Assembly (NCBI GenBank): GCA_902803365.1
Contig: CADCPU010000281.1
Coordinates: forward strand, 1-9,356
DNA from: Oscillospiraceae bacterium
GTDB lineage: Bacteria; Bacillota_A; Clostridia; Saccharofermentanales; Saccharofermentanaceae
Length of the DNA stretch: 9,356 nt
Direction: 5' to 3'
The position numbers were made by a program, and so were the translations under genes. A model generated the notes under the pieces. The model had not been told where the DNA came from. It saw only the letters and a list, made by a program, of their open reading frames with translations, and did no database searches. Position 1 is the first letter of the stretch. The number at the start of each line of letters is the position of its first letter. Shown here piece by piece: positions 7,832 to 9,356 of this stretch.

Positions 7832-9109
7832 TCACACCTCCTCAGGGACTGCTACCCTGCCGAGTATCGCTGATGCGCATGCGACCGGAATACCGCTTAG
7901 GATAACTTCCGAATCCTTGGCACCCATACGACCGACAAAGTTACGATTGGTCGTAGAGACACATCTCTCGCCCGATGCCAGGACACCCATATGAGCTCCG
8001 AGGCACGGACCGCACGTCGGAGTCGATACTACGCATCCGGCGCTCTCGAAAATACTTATGAGTCCTTCCTCGAGAGCCTGCTTATATATCTTTCGCGATC
8101 CGGGGATCACGATACATCTTACGAACCTGTTGACCTTCTTACCCTTTAAGATCTCAGCGGCAAGCCTGATGTCACTCATCCTGCCGTTGGTACAAGATCC
8201 GATAACGACCTGATCAATCTTCATATCCTTGACCTCAGATGCAGGTCTGGTATTTGAAGGAAGATGAGGAAGTGCTACCGTAAGCGGAACCTCGGCAAGG
8301 TCGATCTCGACTGTTTTCGCCCACACGGCATCATCATCCGCAACATGAACGGTATAGTTGCCACTCCTGAACCTCTCGGGATTGACCTTATCCATAAATG
8401 CGAGCGTTACTTCATCGACCGGGAATATGCCGTTCTTGGCACCTGCTTCGATAGCCATATTGCAGATCGTAAGCCTGTCTTCCATCGTAAGATCGTGAAC
8501 GCCCTCGCCGGTGAACTCCAAAGACTTATAAAGTGCTCCGTCAACACCTATGAGACCGATAAGATGAAGGATGATATCCTTACCCGTTACATATTTACTT
8601 CTCTTACCTGTGAGAACGACCTTAACAGCCTCAGGGACCTTGAACCATGTCTTTCCCGATGCCATCGCACACGCGAGGTCAGTTGAACCGACGCCTGTAG
8701 CAAATGCTCCTACCGCGCCGTATGTACACGTATGCGAATCGGCACCGATTATGGTGTCGCCCGGAAATACAAGACCGTTATCGGGAATTATCACATGTTC
8801 TATACCATGACCCTCATCACCCAGTTCATAGTAGAGCGAGATATCATTCTCTCTTGCAAAGCATCTCATACACTTGCTGAGCTCAGCAGACTTGATATCC
8901 TTATTCGGCGTGAAGTGATCGGGAACAAGGCAGACCTTATCTTTATCGAAAACGGTCTTGCCCATCTTATTAAGGATGCCTATGGCAGGCGGCGCTGTTA
9001 CATCATTACCCAGGACCAGATCGAGCTTAGCCTCGATAAGATCACCTGCCTTGACTTCATCAAGTCCTGCATGAGCTGCGAATATCTTCTGAGTAACAGT
9101 CATTCCCAT
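7832..9109 (-). CDS. leuC: 3-isopropylmalate dehydratase, large subunit
   Basis: The catalytic Fe-S subunit of isopropylmalate isomerase, the second dedicated leucine step. From the ATG at 9109 it is 425 residues, the short type-2 LeuC length (E. coli LeuC is about 466). It opens M-G-M-T-V-T-Q-K-I. It carries D-H-F (64-66), [10 protein letters not shown] (122-131), G-S-C-T-N with Cys306, and T-C-G-P-C-L-G with Cys366 and Cys369, the expected 60/3 spacing of the cluster ligands. A TTG at 9181 would add 24 residues, but those are unlike the family and have no Shine-Dalgarno site, whereas AAGGCAGG lies nine bases before the ATG. The start is therefore trimmed. It heads the leuCDB cluster. Short LeuCs can act on related substrates, but leuB next door makes leucine synthesis the likely role. 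Confidence 0.96.
   Translation of the reverse strand: MGMTVTQKIFAAHAGLDEVKAGDLIEAKLDLVLGNDVTAPPAIGILNKMGKTVFDKDKVCLVPDHFTPNKDIKSAELSKCMRCFARENDISLYYELGDEGHGIEHVIIPDNGLVFPGDTIIGADSHTCTYGAVGAFATGVGSTDLACAMASGKTWFKVPEAVKVVLTGKRSKYVTGKDIILHLIGLIGVDGALYKSLEFTGEGVHDLTMEDRLTICNMAIEAGAKNGIFPVDEVTLAFMDKVNPERFRSGNYTVHVADDDAVWAKTVEIDLAEVPLTVALPHLPSNTRPASEVKDMKIDQVVIGSCTNGRMSDIRLAAEILKGKKVNRFVRCIVIPGSRKIYKQALEEGLISIFESAGCVVSTPTCGPCLGAHMGVLASGERCVSTTNRNFVGRMGAKDSEVILSGIPVACASAILGRVAVPEEV
7837..7843 (-). promoter_or_regulatory. Ribosome binding site that decides the leuD start
   Basis: GAGGAGG lies inside the end of leuC. It is seven bases from the ATG at 7829 but only one base from the in-frame GTG at 7835, so the ATG is the credible start. 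Its place at the leuC stop should let terminating ribosomes re-initiate. Confidence 0.85.
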
Positions 9110-9118
9110 AAGCCGAAT

Positions 9119-9126
9119 CCTGCCTT
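9119..9126 (-). promoter_or_regulatory. Ribosome binding site that decides the leuC start
   Basis: AAGGCAGG lies nine bases before the ATG at 9109; the same eight bases precede ppk1. It supports the ATG at 9109 over the upstream TTG at 9181 and over the second in-frame ATG at 9103, which would be 15 bases away. Confidence 0.6.
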
Positions 9127-9136
9127 GTATTTGATG

Positions 9137-9142
9137 ATTATA
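9137..9142 (-). promoter_or_regulatory. Candidate -10 box for the leu transcript
   Basis: A perfect TATAAT on the minus strand, 28 to 33 bases before the leuC ATG. No recognisable -35 hexamer lies 16 to 18 bases upstream (those positions overlap the distal inverted-repeat arm) and there is no extended -10 TG, so the promoter would be weak or activator-dependent. No other convincing promoter is visible between the upstream gene and leuC. Confidence 0.4.
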
Positions 9143-9245
9143 TTTTACAACATCGAACGCATTCGGCTTAACCCGTATCAAGAAAATAAATTAACGTTAT
9201 GCGGTGAATCTGAACCCGGGAACACGCCCGCAGATAAAATAAATC

Positions 9246-9356
9246 TCAGTTCTTACCCGTAGAGATCTTCTTTATCCACTTTCCGCCACGAAGCCTTATG
9301 ACACACCAGATCGTTTTCGCGACCTGATCGAACTTAAGGAAGAAATAGATCCAGAA
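9246..9356 (-). CDS. C-terminal end of a membrane protein, probably a MATE-family efflux transporter (runs off right edge)
   Basis: Thirty-six codons and a TGA continue in from beyond the window. The first visible residues, F-W-I-Y-F-F-L-K-F, look like the end of a transmembrane helix. They are followed by a short amphipathic stretch D-Q-V-A-K-T-I-W-C-V-I-R-L-R and a basic tail G-K-W-I-K-K. MATE-family multidrug exporters commonly end this way (a D/E-x-x-K segment, then R-x-x-x-x-K-W-[IV] near the C-terminus). The family call rests on that resemblance alone; any polytopic membrane protein with a basic cytoplasmic tail is possible. Codon use is like the neighbours. It is co-directional with leuC but separated by 136 bases, so it is probably an independent unit. 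Confidence 0.55.
   Translation of the reverse strand, partial: FWIYFFLKFDQVAKTIWCVIRLRGGKWIKKISTGKN

Larger units (their letters stand above)
9109..9170. repeat. Perfect 10-bp inverted repeat in the leuC leader
   Basis: TAAGCCGAAT (9109-9118) and ATTCGGCTTA (9161-9170) are exact reverse complements separated by 42 bases. On the leuC strand the downstream arm fills the space between the Shine-Dalgarno site and ATG and includes the A of the start codon. If transcription starts upstream of 9170, the mRNA could fold into a stem touching the start. If it starts from the internal TATAAT, the arms are DNA sites 52 bp apart centre to centre, about five helical turns. The repeat is seen directly; either function is inferred. 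Confidence 0.6.
9110..9245 (-). other. leuC leader / intergenic region
   Basis: 136 bases between the upstream stop and leuC. Besides the repeat and TATAAT it holds an 8-bp palindrome TAACGTTA (9192-9199). It also holds a weak stem TGCGG/CCGCA (9200-9204 with 9228-9232, 23-base loop) followed on the minus strand by a T-rich stretch. That stem is too poor to call a terminator, so read-through from the upstream gene is possible. I see no T-box consensus and no leucine-rich leader peptide. Confidence 0.5.

Noticed and set aside
9145..9162. Mini-ORF MRSML in the leuC leader as a possible attenuation peptide
   Set aside because: Only one leucine codon, no Shine-Dalgarno site and no terminator/antiterminator fold after it.
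9200..9232. TGCGG/CCGCA stem after the MATE-like gene as a terminator
   Set aside because: Only five pairs around a 23-base loop, and the T-rich tract after it is interrupted. Noted in the leader entry but not called.

Overview
The window reads as a stretch of a Bacillota (probably class Clostridia) chromosome. The reasons are strong G-rich Shine-Dalgarno sites, moderate GC with AT-rich gaps, short LeuC/LeuD subunits of the clostridial/archaeal size, an 'Aquifex-type' single-chain aconitase and a PPX-PPK1 pair. A genus cannot be named from this. All supported genes lie on the minus strand, so transcription runs from high to low coordinates. Coding density is very high and no gene-free stretch exceeds 300 bases.

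In transcription order: (i) the last 36 codons of a membrane protein resembling a MATE efflux transporter run in from the right edge; (ii) a 136-base leader carries a perfect TATAAT and a 10-bp inverted repeat whose inner end touches the leuC start codon; (iii) leuC, leuD and leuB, packed with gaps of 2 and -4 bases, encode isopropylmalate isomerase and isopropylmalate dehydrogenase, the second and third dedicated leucine steps (leuA is not in the window); (iv) 16 bases later comes a PPX/GppA-family protein, and 1 base after its stop a full-length polyphosphate kinase (ppk1); (v) 31 bases on, galM (aldose 1-epimerase); (vi) after a 129-base gap with a near-consensus vegetative promoter, the first 410 codons of an aconitase that runs off the left edge.

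The tight spacing makes leuC-leuD-leuB-ppx-ppk1-galM a likely single transcript, which would tie leucine synthesis to polyphosphate metabolism. The PPX-like protein keeps the fold signatures but appears to have lost two acidic residues implicated in catalysis in E. coli PPX (positions equivalent to Glu121 and Glu150). It may therefore be a polyphosphate or nucleotide sensor, or a PPK partner, rather than an ordinary exopolyphosphatase. That protein, the leu-polyphosphate linkage and the leuC leader repeat are the items most worth following up. I found no CRISPR array, transposon, tRNA, rRNA or T-box.
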